From contig NZ_CP077604.1 in NCBI RefSeq assembly GCF_019048865.1, positions 1,550,001-1,614,000 on the forward strand: a DNA stretch of 64,000 nt, given 5' to 3'. The position numbers and the translations under genes are program-made. The DNA comes from Aquihabitans sp. G128. Lineage in GTDB: Bacteria > Actinomycetota > Acidimicrobiia > Acidimicrobiales > Iamiaceae. This document shows positions 48,071 through 58,854 of the stretch, piece after piece. The stretch's first letter is position 1. The number at the start of each line of letters is the position of its first letter. The notes beneath the pieces were generated by a model that saw nothing but the letters and a program-made list of their open reading frames with translations, did no database searches and was not told the DNA's origin.

Positions 48071-48675
48071 GAGGGAGCTCCGGTGGGCGTGGCGAACGTG
48101 ACCACCGTACCGCCGTACTGCTTGACCCTGATGCCACGGAGGCCCGCCGGGAGGGCCACCTCACGGTCCGATTCGATGACGACGACGGCGTCGTCGTCGA
48201 GCGCCGGGAGCAGCTCGGCCAGCAGCGCATCCCACTCGTCGTAGGCGTAGGGCGGGTCGAGCAGCACGAGGTCCCACGGCCCGCCCCCGGCGGCTCGGCG
48301 GCCGTCGCCGCCGGACACCAGGGCGCGGCCGGCGAAGCCGGTGGCGGCCAGGTTGGCCGCCACGACCGAGCGGGCCGCGGCGTCGGTCTCGGCGAACACG
48401 ACGTGGTCGGCGCCCCGGGAGAGCGCCTCGATGCCCAGCGCCCCGCTGCCGGCGAAGGCGTCGATGGCGTGGGCGCCGTCGACCGCGCCCAGGCTCTCGA
48501 GGGCGTTGAACACGGCCTGGCGGACCCGATCGGGCGTGGGCCGGGTGCTGGTCCCGGGCGGCACGTCGAGGCGGCGGCCTCGGGCCTCGCCGGCGACCAC
48601 CCGCAGGGCCCCCTTGGTGGGCGCGACGGGTGCCACCCGGCCGCGCGGCCGCGCCGGCGGCTTGCGGGCGCTCAT
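48067..48675 (-). CDS. rsmD: 16S rRNA (guanine966-N2)-methyltransferase RsmD
   Basis: A 202-residue SAM-dependent methyltransferase. Family blocks: LRVVAGEARGRRLDVPPG, TRPTPDRVRQAVFNAL, the SAM loop DAFAGSGALGIEALSRGA and the catalytic motif LVLLDPPYAYDEW. A basic Pro-rich tail of 25 residues precedes the core. It overlaps both neighbours by four bases (SDR gene upstream, coaD downstream). rsmD-coaD is highly conserved; the SDR in front replaces the usual recG neighbour. Confidence 0.95.
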   Translation of the reverse strand: MSARKPPARPRGRVAPVAPTKGALRVVAGEARGRRLDVPPGTSTRPTPDRVRQAVFNALESLGAVDGAHAIDAFAGSGALGIEALSRGADHVVFAETDAAARSVVAANLAATGFAGRALVSGGDGRRAAGGGPWDLVLLDPPYAYDEWDALLAELLPALDDDAVVVIESDREVALPAGLRGIRVKQYGGTVVTFATPTGAPS

Positions 48676-49583
48676 CGCCGCTCCTCCGGTCCGGGCGCCG
48701 CCGAGGCTGCGGCGACGAGCCGCTCGCTCTCGGCCCACAGCCAGCGGGCCTCCTCGGGGTCGCGGGCCCGGCGCGACGCCGGCCAGCGCCGGCCGTGCGA
48801 CCAGTAGCCGCCGGTGCTCCCGGCCACCGAGGTGGCGGTGGACGAAGCCAGCTTCAGCGGGGTCCGGGCACCGGCCTTCGGCGAGCGCATCACGATCGGT
48901 CCGAAGACCGTGAGGAACCAGGCGTTCACCCCGAGGTCGCCGTCGCGCCCGAACCGGCTGCGGATGGCGCCGGGGTGCACTGCGTTCACCGTGACGCCGG
49001 TCCCCGCCAGCCGTCGGGCCAGCTCGGCGGCGAACAGGGCGTTGGCCAGCTTCGACTGCGCGTAGGCGGCGATGCCGTTGAAGGCGCGGGTGCTCTGGAG
49101 GTCGGCCCTGCTCAGGCCGCCGACGGCGAACCGGTGGGCGACCGACGTCAGGACCGCCACGCGAGACGGCGCGCTGGCCACCAGCCGCTCCTGCAGGAGG
49201 CTGGTGAGCAGGAAGTGGCCGAGGTGGTTCACGCCGAACATCTCCTCGAAGCCCTCGGCCGTCTCCCGCCGGGTGTCGAGGACCAGGCCGGCGTTGGCCA
49301 CCAGCACGTCGAGCCGGTCGAAGCGCTCGAGGAACCAGGCGGCGAAGGCGCGGATCGAGGCGAACGCCGACAGGTCGAGGTCGCCGAGCACCACCGCCCG
49401 GCTGCCGGTCCGGCGCTGCACCTCGGCGAGCGCGGCCTCGCCCTTGGCCCGCGTGCGGGCGGTCATGACGACCGTGGCGCCCTTGGCGGCGAGGCCCACG
49501 GCGGTCTCGAGCCCGATGCCGGCGTTGGCGCCGGTGACGATGACGACCTGGCCGGTGAGGTCCGGGCGAGCGCTTCGGGGCAT
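48672..49583 (-). CDS. Short-chain dehydrogenase/reductase, retinol-dehydrogenase-like
   Basis: A 303-residue SDR. The cofactor loop TGANAGIG is at residues 17-24, NAG follows in VLVANAGLV, the catalytic Ser is in VLTSVAHRF and Tyr-x3-Lys in YAQSKLAN. The layout with VNHLGHFLLTSLL and VHPGAIRSRFGRD fits the retinol dehydrogenase/WW-domain oxidoreductase-like subgroup. Substrate unknown. The stop overlaps rsmD by four bases, so it is likely co-transcribed with rsmD and coaD although not normally part of that operon. Confidence 0.88.
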   Translation of the reverse strand: MPRSARPDLTGQVVIVTGANAGIGLETAVGLAAKGATVVMTARTRAKGEAALAEVQRRTGSRAVVLGDLDLSAFASIRAFAAWFLERFDRLDVLVANAGLVLDTRRETAEGFEEMFGVNHLGHFLLTSLLQERLVASAPSRVAVLTSVAHRFAVGGLSRADLQSTRAFNGIAAYAQSKLANALFAAELARRLAGTGVTVNAVHPGAIRSRFGRDGDLGVNAWFLTVFGPIVMRSPKAGARTPLKLASSTATSVAGSTGGYWSHGRRWPASRRARDPEEARWLWAESERLVAAASAAPGPEERR

Positions 49584-49624
49584 GGCGAGGAGTCTTCCAG
49601 TCGAGGTCGGTAGCGTCGGAACCC

Positions 49625-49849
49625 ATGACCGACCACGAGCCCACCGACGCCTCGGGCGTGCCGCTCGTGACCGAGCGGATCACCTGCATCGATTGCGGCG
49701 GCGTTGCCCACCTCATGAGCCGCCCGGACGACACCGGCCGGTTCTGGCCGGGCGACCTCGTGGTCTACCGGTGCGAGGACTGCCTCGACCGGTGGGACAT
49801 CATCGTCCCGGACGACGCCGACGGGGGCGACGGCCGGCCCGACTGGTAG
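49625..49849 (+). CDS. Small zinc-ribbon protein
   Basis: A 74-residue protein with CIDC near residue 21 and CEDC near residue 50, which would bind one zinc, and an acidic N- and C-terminus. The sequence between (RFWPGDLVVYRCEDCLDRWD) looks structured. It is divergent from the SDR gene, with 41 bases between starts. No named family recognised. Confidence 0.65.
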   Translation: MTDHEPTDASGVPLVTERITCIDCGGVAHLMSRPDDTGRFWPGDLVVYRCEDCLDRWDIIVPDDADGGDGRPDW

Positions 49850-49884
49850 CCGCCGCCCGCCGGCGAGCCGCTCGCCCGGGGAGC

Positions 49885-50280
49885 TCAGATGCCGTTCTTG
49901 TGGACCTTGTCGACGGCGACCTTGAGGATGACCCGGCCTTCCGGGCCGATCGGGTTGGCGTAGGGGCCGCCGGTGTACTTCTGCGAGAGCTCGTCGATGT
50001 CGGCGCGGGCCGGATCGCCGTCGACGGTCTCGACGACCTTCCCGCGGGCCTCGACGTACTGGTACGGGTTGTCGGCGGCGAACACGGTGACGGTGACCCG
50101 CGGGTCGCCCACCACGTTGCGGTACTTCTGGCGGCCGATCTCGGTGTTGATCAGCACGTGGTCGTCATCCGCGTGGACCCACATGAGCTGGGTCTGGGGC
50201 TGGCCGCCGGGCATGAGGGTGGTGAGGGCGGCGAAGTTCTTGCCGGTGGCGAGGGCCTTGAGGTCAGCGTCGATGGTCAT
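49885..50280 (-). CDS. Pyridoxamine 5'-phosphate oxidase-fold (F420/PPOX class) protein
   Basis: A 131-residue split-barrel protein. The pattern LATGKNFAALTTLMPGGQPQTQLMWVHADDDHVLINTE, split across residues 10-47, followed by RKYRNVV-like RQKYRNVVGDPRVTVTVF and YVEARGKVVE, is that of actinobacterial F420- or FMN-dependent PPOX enzymes. Many use deazaflavin F420H2. The reaction here is unknown. It lies downstream of the M42 peptidase gene on the same strand, 42 bases away. Confidence 0.85.
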   Translation of the reverse strand: MTIDADLKALATGKNFAALTTLMPGGQPQTQLMWVHADDDHVLINTEIGRQKYRNVVGDPRVTVTVFAADNPYQYVEARGKVVETVDGDPARADIDELSQKYTGGPYANPIGPEGRVILKVAVDKVHKNGI

Positions 50281-50322
50281 CCCGGCAGGCTACCGGCGAC
50301 CCCCCGGGGGCCCCGCCTCGGC

Positions 50323-51529
50323 TCAGCCCTCGTCGGGAGGCAACCGGCCCCACTCCTCCTCGGGCGCCGGCTGGGCCGAGGAGGGGAACTCCTTCAGGGG
50401 CCCGAGCGGGGTGGCGTCCCACGAGGCGAACGTCAGCGGCGTCTGCAGCCAGATGGTCAGCAGCCGGGCGACGGCGTCGACCGAGGCCAGCTCCGTGCGC
50501 TCCCAGCCGTGGCTGCCGTCGAGCCCGAAGGCGATCAGCGCCGCCCGGGTGCCGGCGCCGGCCTCGAGGGCGGCGGCCACATCGGAGCGGTACCACTTGA
50601 AGGTGTCTCGAAGCGTGGGGGATGCCGGCGTTGCGGCACAGCCGCAGGAGCCGACGGGTCAGGTGGTAGTCGAAGGGCCCCGTCATGTCGGCCATGGGGA
50701 TGGTCACGCCGTGTTCGATCGAGTGCTGGCCCGGTGCGCACACCGCGTTGTCGATCGAGACCATCTCGGCCACGTCGTCGCCGAGGCCGTGGCTGGCGCC
50801 GTGGCCGACCTCCTCGGCGATCGTCACGAGCAGGTTGGCCTTGTGCTGCGGCACGACGCCACCGTCGACGATCGCCTTCGCAGCCGCCAGGGCGGCGGCC
50901 ACGCCGGCCTTGCCGTCGAGGTGGCGGGAGACCAGGAACCCGGCGTCGGTGATCTCGGGGCTGGCCACGAGGGCGACCGAGTCGCCGACCTGGAAGCCGA
51001 GGGCCCGCAGGTCCTCGGCGGAGTGCGCCCGCTGGTCGACGCGGACCTCGACGTGGTCCCAGCCGACGCCCTGCTCGTCGATCTCGTCGCCGAAGGCGTG
51101 GCCGCTCGCCTTCAAGGGCAGCACGGTGCCGCTGAAGATCCGGTCGGGGTCCTCCACGAAGATCGTGACGCGGGCGCCCTCGGCGAAGCGGGCCGAGAAG
51201 CTGCCGATCGGGATGATGGCGAGCCGGCCGTTGTCCTTGAGGGCCCGGACCATGCACCCGATCGTGTCGGCGTGGACCACCACGGCGCGGTCGACCGAGC
51301 TGGACGCGCCCGGCAGCTCGGCGACCATCGCGCCCCGGCGGGTCAGCTCGAACGGCAGGCCGATCTCGGCCATGGTGTCGCCCACGAGCTGCATGACGGC
51401 GTCGGTCCGCCCCGACGGGCTCGGCGTGCGCAGCATGCGGACGAGGAGGTCCGTCATCCACGCCCGGTCGATGGCGAGCGGGGCGGGGTCCTCCAGGGGC
51501 GGGAGGTCGGACGGGTCGGCGGGGGTCAC
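50323..51529 (-). pseudogene. M42-family peptidase of the NAGGN trio, frame broken
   Basis: Starts at GTG 51529. Metal-site segments of M42 aminopeptidases are in order: VVHADTIG, HLDGKAGVAA, TIAEEVGHG and VSIDNAVCAPG. After NAGIPHA the frame breaks at 50608-50611; the C-terminal part (AAALEAGAGTRAALIAFGLD, GSHGWERTELASVDAVARL, stop 50323) is in another frame. Deleting one T gives PHARDTFKWYRSD, as in the family. Genes for NAGGN synthesis precede it, which matches the M42 hydrolase found in that osmoprotectant cluster. Probably intact in the cell. Confidence 0.85.
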
Positions 51530-51575
51530 AGCAGGGAGCCTTCGGGTCGGGAGCGGGGTGGGGCGGCGCGGCCGG

Positions 51576-53402
51576 TCAACCGGCGCGCTGGTCGGAGCCG
51601 GCGGGTGGGTCGGGCTGCCACGCCCAGGGCGTGGGCCGGGTGCCGGGGAACAGGTAGTCGACGAAGGCCGCGGCGGTCGGGCGGGGCTCGTGGTTGGCCA
51701 GCCCGGGCCGCTCGTTGGCCTCGATGAAGACGTAGGCGGGGCCGTCGACCGCGGGCACCAGCAGGTCGATCCCGGTGACCGGGATCCCGATGGCCGCGGC
51801 GGCGCGCAGGGCGGCGGCGGCCAGCTCCGGGTGGAGCTCGTCGGTGACGTCGTGGATGGTGCCGCCGGTGTGGAGGTTGGCGGTGCGGCGCACGCGCAGC
51901 TCCTCGCCGGCGGGGAGCACGTCGTCGAGGGACCAGCCCTCCTCCTCGATGGTCGCCAGGGTCAGGTCGTCGATCGGGATCGACGACTCCCCTCCCGTGG
52001 CGGCCTCGCGGCGCCGGCTGCGGGCCTCGATGAGCTGGCGCACGTCGTGCTGGCCGGTGCCCACCACCTCGGCCGGGCGGCGCACCGCAGCGGCCACGAC
52101 CGAGCCGTCGATCACCACGATCCGGAGGTCGTCGCCCTCGCAGAACTGCTCGAGCAGGACCTGGGTGCCGGCGCCACCGGCCCGCTGGATGGCGGCGTCC
52201 AGCTCGTCGTGGGTCGTGACGCCCACGGTGATGCCGATGCCCTGCTCGCCGCGGGCGGGCTTCACCACCACCGCGCCGACGTCGTCGAGGAAGCGGTGGT
52301 CGGCGTCGTCGAACGTGGCGGTGCGGCCGGCGGGCACCGCGACGCCTGCCTCGGCCACCACCTTGCGGGTCACCCGCTTGTCGTCGCAGCGGCTCATGCC
52401 CACCGCCGACGTGTACTCCGAGAGCGACTCGCGGGTCACCACGCTCCGACCGCCGTGCTCGAGGCGCAGGTAGCCGCCCTCGGCGTCGAGGACGTCGACC
52501 CGGACCCCGCGGCGGATCGCCTCGTCGGCGATGATCCGGGCGTAGGGGTTGAGGTCGTCGAGGTCGTCGTGCGGGGCCGGCGTGAACAGCCGCTCGTTGA
52601 TGGCGTTCTTGCGCTTCACGCCGAAGACGGGCACGCGCTCGAAGCCGAGCTTGTCGTAGAGGGCGATGGCCGGCTCGTTGTCGTGCATCACCGACAGGTC
52701 CAGGTACGCCCGGCCTCGGGCCTGGAAGCGCTCGATGAGCGTGCGCACCAGCAGCTCCCCCACGCCGGGCTGCACGGTGGCGGGGTCGACGGCCAGGCAC
52801 CAGAGGCTGCACCCGTTGTCGGGGTCGTCGAAGAGGCGGGTGTGGTCGACGCCGGTGACGGTGCCCAGGACCTCGCCGGTGCCGAGCTCCTCGGCCACGA
52901 GGTAGGTGATGTGGCGGGTGGTGCGGTGGTTGTCCCACAGCACGTCCACGTCGGCGGGCACCATGCCGCAGCGCACGTAGATCCGGTTCATCTCCTCGCA
53001 GTGGGCCCGCCCGGAGATCTGGCGCACCACCACGCCGGCCGCCGGACGGGGCCTCGGCCGGTAGTTGTGCATCCACATGCGGAACGTGAAGCTCGGGTCG
53101 ATGAAGTACTCCTGGGGCCGGGTGGCCACCAGGACGTGCGGGTCGTGGAGGTACAGGCAGATGTCGCGCCGCCCGCTCGCCTCGTCGCGCAGCACGTCGG
53201 TGAGGCCCTCGTGGTCGGCGAAGGTCTGGCCGAAGACGAGGCGGCCCCAACCCAGCTCCTGCACCACGTCTCGCCGCATGCCGGCCGTGAGGTGGTCGGG
53301 CGGCCGCTCCCACGAGGTCGTCGAGATGGCGTCGGCGCGGTCCCAGCCCTTCGGGGTCGACGGGCGGCGCCTCGGGTTGGGGGTGCTCGGGCGATCGCTC
53401 AT
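51576..53402 (-). CDS. ngg: N-acetylglutaminylglutamine synthetase (GNAT plus ATP-grasp)
   Basis: A 608-residue two-domain protein: an N-terminal GNAT acetyltransferase (about 120-270, with VLGTVTGVDHTRLF, PGVGELLVRTLIERFQARG and NEPAIALYDKLGFERV) and a C-terminal ATP-grasp ligase (about 300-590, with DKRVTRKVVAEAGVAVPAG, VVVKPARGEQGIGITVGV and FIEANERPGL). This fusion is the trio GNAT/ATP-grasp enzyme that joins two glutamines and acetylates them. It follows asnO by 14 bases; a GTG at 53420 would overlap the asnO stop as GTGA and is an alternative start. Confidence 0.88.
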   Translation of the reverse strand: MSDRPSTPNPRRRPSTPKGWDRADAISTTSWERPPDHLTAGMRRDVVQELGWGRLVFGQTFADHEGLTDVLRDEASGRRDICLYLHDPHVLVATRPQEYFIDPSFTFRMWMHNYRPRPRPAAGVVVRQISGRAHCEEMNRIYVRCGMVPADVDVLWDNHRTTRHITYLVAEELGTGEVLGTVTGVDHTRLFDDPDNGCSLWCLAVDPATVQPGVGELLVRTLIERFQARGRAYLDLSVMHDNEPAIALYDKLGFERVPVFGVKRKNAINERLFTPAPHDDLDDLNPYARIIADEAIRRGVRVDVLDAEGGYLRLEHGGRSVVTRESLSEYTSAVGMSRCDDKRVTRKVVAEAGVAVPAGRTATFDDADHRFLDDVGAVVVKPARGEQGIGITVGVTTHDELDAAIQRAGGAGTQVLLEQFCEGDDLRIVVIDGSVVAAAVRRPAEVVGTGQHDVRQLIEARSRRREAATGGESSIPIDDLTLATIEEEGWSLDDVLPAGEELRVRRTANLHTGGTIHDVTDELHPELAAAALRAAAAIGIPVTGIDLLVPAVDGPAYVFIEANERPGLANHEPRPTAAAFVDYLFPGTRPTPWAWQPDPPAGSDQRAG

Positions 53403-53416
53403 GTTCGGGCGCCCGC

Positions 53417-55220
53417 TCACGCGGCCGGGCCGGAGATGCCGTGCTCCTGGAGCCACAGCTCCAACAGGCCCAGCTGCCACAGCTGGTTGCCCCGCAGCGG
53501 GGTGAGCTGGCCGTTCGGGTCGGCGAAGAGCCGCTCCACTGCGCCGGGGCGGAACAGGCCGCGCTCCTTGGCCTCGGGCGCGTGCAGGGCGTCGCGGACC
53601 AGGCTCAGGTACGGGCCCTGGAGGTGCTTGAGCGCCGGCACGGGGAAGTAGCCCTTGGGCCGATCGATGACCTCGTTCGGCACCACCCGGCGGGCGGCCT
53701 CCTTGAGCACCCCCTTGCCGTCCTGGGCGGTCTTGAGGTGGGGCGGGCACTGGGCGGCCAGCTCCACCAGCTCGTGGTCCAGGAACGGCACGCGGGCCTC
53801 GAGACCCCACGCCATCGTCATGTTGTCGACCCGCTTCACCGGGTCGTCCACCAACATGACCGTGGTGTCGATGCGCAGCGCCCGGTCGGTCGCCGTGGCG
53901 GCACCGGCGTGGCGGAAGTGGTCGTTCACGAAGCGGCCGCTCACGTCGGACGACGCCAGCCACTCGGGCTCCACCAGCTCGGCCATGGCCTCGTGCCCCC
54001 GGTCGAAGAACGCGCCCCGGTACTGGCGGAGGGCGGTGGCCACGTCGCCATCGGCGGCGTCGGCCATCGGCGGGTACCAGTGGTACCCGGCGAAGACCTC
54101 GTCGGCGCCCTGGCCGGACTGCACCACCTTCACGTGCTTCGAGACCTCCTGGCTCAGGAGGTAGAAGGCCACCGCGTCGTGGCTGACCATGGGCTCGCTC
54201 ATGGCGCCGATGGCGTCGCCCAGGGCGGGCAACATGCGGCGGCTGTCGATGCGGAGCTGGTGGTGGGTGGTCGCGAAGCGCTCGGCGATGATGTCGGACC
54301 ACTGGAACTCGTCGCCCGACTCGCCGCCGGCCGACTCGAACCCGATGGAGAAGGTCTCGATGCCGGTCTGGCCGGCCTCGGCGAGCAAGCCGACGATGAG
54401 GCTGCTGTCGAGGCCGCCCGAGAGCAGGCAGCCGACCGGCACGTCGGCCACGAGGCGGCGCTCGACGGCGAGGCGCAGGGCGTCGAGGGTGGCGTCCTCC
54501 CAGTCCTGGTCGGACCAGCCGGCCTTGGCGGGGTCGCGCTCGAACACCGGCTCCCAGTAGGTGGTCTCGGTGCGGCGGCCGTCGGGCTCGATCGCCAGGA
54601 TCGTGCCCGGGGGGGAGCTTCCGGACGCCCTGCAGGATGGTGTGCGGCGCCGGGACGACGGAGTGGAAGCTCAGGTAGTGGTGCAGCGCCACCGGGTCGA
54701 TGGTCGTGTCGACACCGCCGCCGGCGAGGATGGCCGGCAGGGTCGAGGCGAAGCGGAGCCGCCCGCCCACGTCGGCCAGGTACAGCGGCTTGATCCCCAG
54801 GCGGTCGCGGCCGAGCAGCAGGCGCCCGCTGTCACGCTCGGTGATGGCGAAGGCGAACATGCCCACCAGCCGTTCGACGAAGCGGTCGCCCCACTCCCGG
54901 TAGGCCTTGAGCAGCACCTCGGTGTCGCTGTGGGAGAAGAACCGGTGGCCCTTGTCGGTCAGCTCGCGGCGCAGCTCCGGGTAGTTGTAGATGCAGCCGT
55001 TGAAGGCCACGGTCAGGCCGAGCTCGGGGTCGTGCATCGGCTGCTGGCCGGCGGCCGAGAGGTCGATGATGGCCAGCCGGCGGTGGCCCAGCGCCACCTG
55101 CCCCTGCGACCAACCGCCCCCGGCGTCGGGGCCACGGGACACCATCGTGTCGGTCATGGCCGCCACCGCAGCCACGTCGGGCTGGTCTCGGGGCGCGAAC
55201 TCTCCGGCAAAGCCACACAT
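53417..55220 (-). pseudogene. asnO: NAGGN amidotransferase AsnO (asparagine-synthase family), frame broken
   Basis: A class-II glutamine amidotransferase of about 600 residues: catalytic Cys2 (MCGFAGEF), VSRGPDAGG, LGHRRLAIIDLS, FNGCIYNYPELR, then the PPi-loop synthetase domain with LLSGGLDSSLIVGLL and GQGADEVFAGYHWYP. It would amidate N-acetylglutaminylglutamine. The frame breaks at seven G (54609-54615); with six, the protein reads KLPPGTILAIEPDG. Next to ngg and an M42 peptidase it completes the NAGGN set, which argues against ordinary asparagine synthetase. Confidence 0.87.
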
Positions 55221-55362
55221 GGCCGGGGGGACTACCCGTTCGCCGCCGGCCCATCACCCGATCGGGGCGACGGGCGGTGCGACAAGGTTCACGTTTGCCG
55301 TCGACCGGTCGGCCCGAACTGGTAGGAATCGGGCAGCGGGAGCTCGAGGAGGGGACCTTCGG

Positions 55363-56058
55363 ATGCGGCGACGAGCGGGTGCAGCGGTGCGGGCAGGACG
55401 GTTCGCCGCTCCACGGGCCGTGAGGCCGTGGCTGGTGGCCGTCGCCTGCCTCCTCCTCGCCACGGCGGCCGTCGCCGTCCCGAGCGGCGCGACTCCCCGC
55501 GCGGTCGGTGACGAGGTCGCGTTCGACGGCACGGTGAGCGGCACCGGCACCTTCGACGGGGACCAGGACTGCGGCCTGGACGTCGACGTCACGCAGGACG
55601 CCACGCTCACCCTGGCCGCCGGCGGCGAGGCCCAGCTGCACCTCGCCTACTGCCTCGCCCCGTTCGACCCCGCGGTCGCCCTGACCCCGACCTACGACGG
55701 CACGTTCACCATCGCCGGCGACGCCGGGACGGTGTCGGGCACCCTCGTCGGCACGGTGGCGGCCGCCGCCGGTCCCGGCGCCACCTTCGCCACCCACCTC
55801 GTGCTCACCGCCTCGAGCGGCACGGGCGACCTGGCGGGGGCCACCGGGGAGCTCACCTTCGACGGTGCCGCCGGCTTCGGCGCCAGCACGCTCGAAGGCA
55901 CCCTGGCGGGATCGCTCACCATCGGCGAGCCACCCGCCACCGCCCCCAGCACGGCGCCACCCACCTCCGGGACGCTCGTCGGCGCCGTGGTCCCGTCGAG
56001 CCCTCCCCCACCGCCCGGCGCCGCCCCGGTCTCGGGCACGCCCGCCTTCACCGGCTGA
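55363..56058 (+). CDS. Secreted beta-rich protein, unknown
   Basis: A 231-residue protein with RBS GAGGAGG 10 bases before ATG 55363. The basic start (MRRRAGAAVRAGRF) and a hydrophobic core (WLVAVACLLLATAAVAV) form a signal peptide. The mature part has alternating Thr/Gly/Asp strands (DEVAFDGTVSGTGTFDGDQD), two Cys, and a Pro/Thr-rich C-terminal tail. The GDLAGATGELTFDG stretch resembles allene-oxide-cyclase-like barrels, but weakly. Function unknown; divergent from asnO. Confidence 0.7.
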   Translation: MRRRAGAAVRAGRFAAPRAVRPWLVAVACLLLATAAVAVPSGATPRAVGDEVAFDGTVSGTGTFDGDQDCGLDVDVTQDATLTLAAGGEAQLHLAYCLAPFDPAVALTPTYDGTFTIAGDAGTVSGTLVGTVAAAAGPGATFATHLVLTASSGTGDLAGATGELTFDGAAGFGASTLEGTLAGSLTIGEPPATAPSTAPPTSGTLVGAVVPSSPPPPPGAAPVSGTPAFTG

Positions 56059-56094
56059 CCGTCGAGCGCGCCGCCGCCCTCGACCGACCGGCTC

Positions 56095-58272
<2,178 letters not shown>

Positions 58273-58329
58273 CGCCCGTCGAGGATACGGGCTGGGTGGT
58301 CGCCGCCGGGCCGATCGTCCCGGGTGGTG

Positions 58330-58812
58330 TCAGGCCTCGGGCGGCACGTACGGCGGCGCCTCGCCCCACCCCCAGCGGGGCACCGGCGCCTCGGTGACCA
58401 CCCCGGCACCGGGGACCGAGTTCGACACGGCCAGGCGCGTGCCCCACTCGACGTAGGCCATGAACGCCGAGCGGAACTCGGGGTCGTCCGGCAACGCCAC
58501 CTGGTCGGCGGCATCGACGAGCAGCTCGATCCACCGGCGGCGCTGGGCTTCGGTGATGGCCTTGCCGACGTGGTGGCCCAGCATGGCCGGGTACCCGCCG
58601 CGCTCCTCGGTGTAGCGGGCCGGGCCGCCGAACACCTCGCCTATCCAGACGGCCACGTGCTCGGCGTGGTGCGGGTCCATGCCGGCGAACAGCGGACCCA
58701 CCAGCGGGTCGAGCGGGACCAGCTCGTAGAAGCGGGTGAACAGGGCGACGAGGGCATCGGCCCCGCCGGCCCACTCGTAGAGCGTCGGGGTGGTCTCGTC
58801 GGGGCCGGCCAT
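58330..58812 (-). CDS. Truncated haemoglobin, group II-like
   Basis: A 160-residue globin starting at ATG 58812 (MAGPDETTPTLYEWAGGADA). The short A helix, the FTRFYELVPLDPLVGPLF B/E region, the proximal His in MLGHHVGKAI and the following Trp (QRRRWIELL) match group II (GlbO) proteins, which bind O2 or NO. A Pro-rich tail of 30 residues ends it (VPRWGWGEAPPYVPPEA). Alternative upstream start at 58845 adds 11 residues. Not part of the usual recG neighbourhood. Confidence 0.87.
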   Translation of the reverse strand: MAGPDETTPTLYEWAGGADALVALFTRFYELVPLDPLVGPLFAGMDPHHAEHVAVWIGEVFGGPARYTEERGGYPAMLGHHVGKAITEAQRRRWIELLVDAADQVALPDDPEFRSAFMAYVEWGTRLAVSNSVPGAGVVTEAPVPRWGWGEAPPYVPPEA

Positions 58813-58854
58813 GGCCGCAGTGAACAACGCCCGCCGGCGGGCCACAACCCCGCC

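Noticed and set aside
53417..55220. Ordinary asparagine synthetase AsnB
   Set aside because: Fold is the same, but direct linkage to the GNAT/ATP-grasp fusion and M42 peptidase points to the NAGGN amidotransferase.
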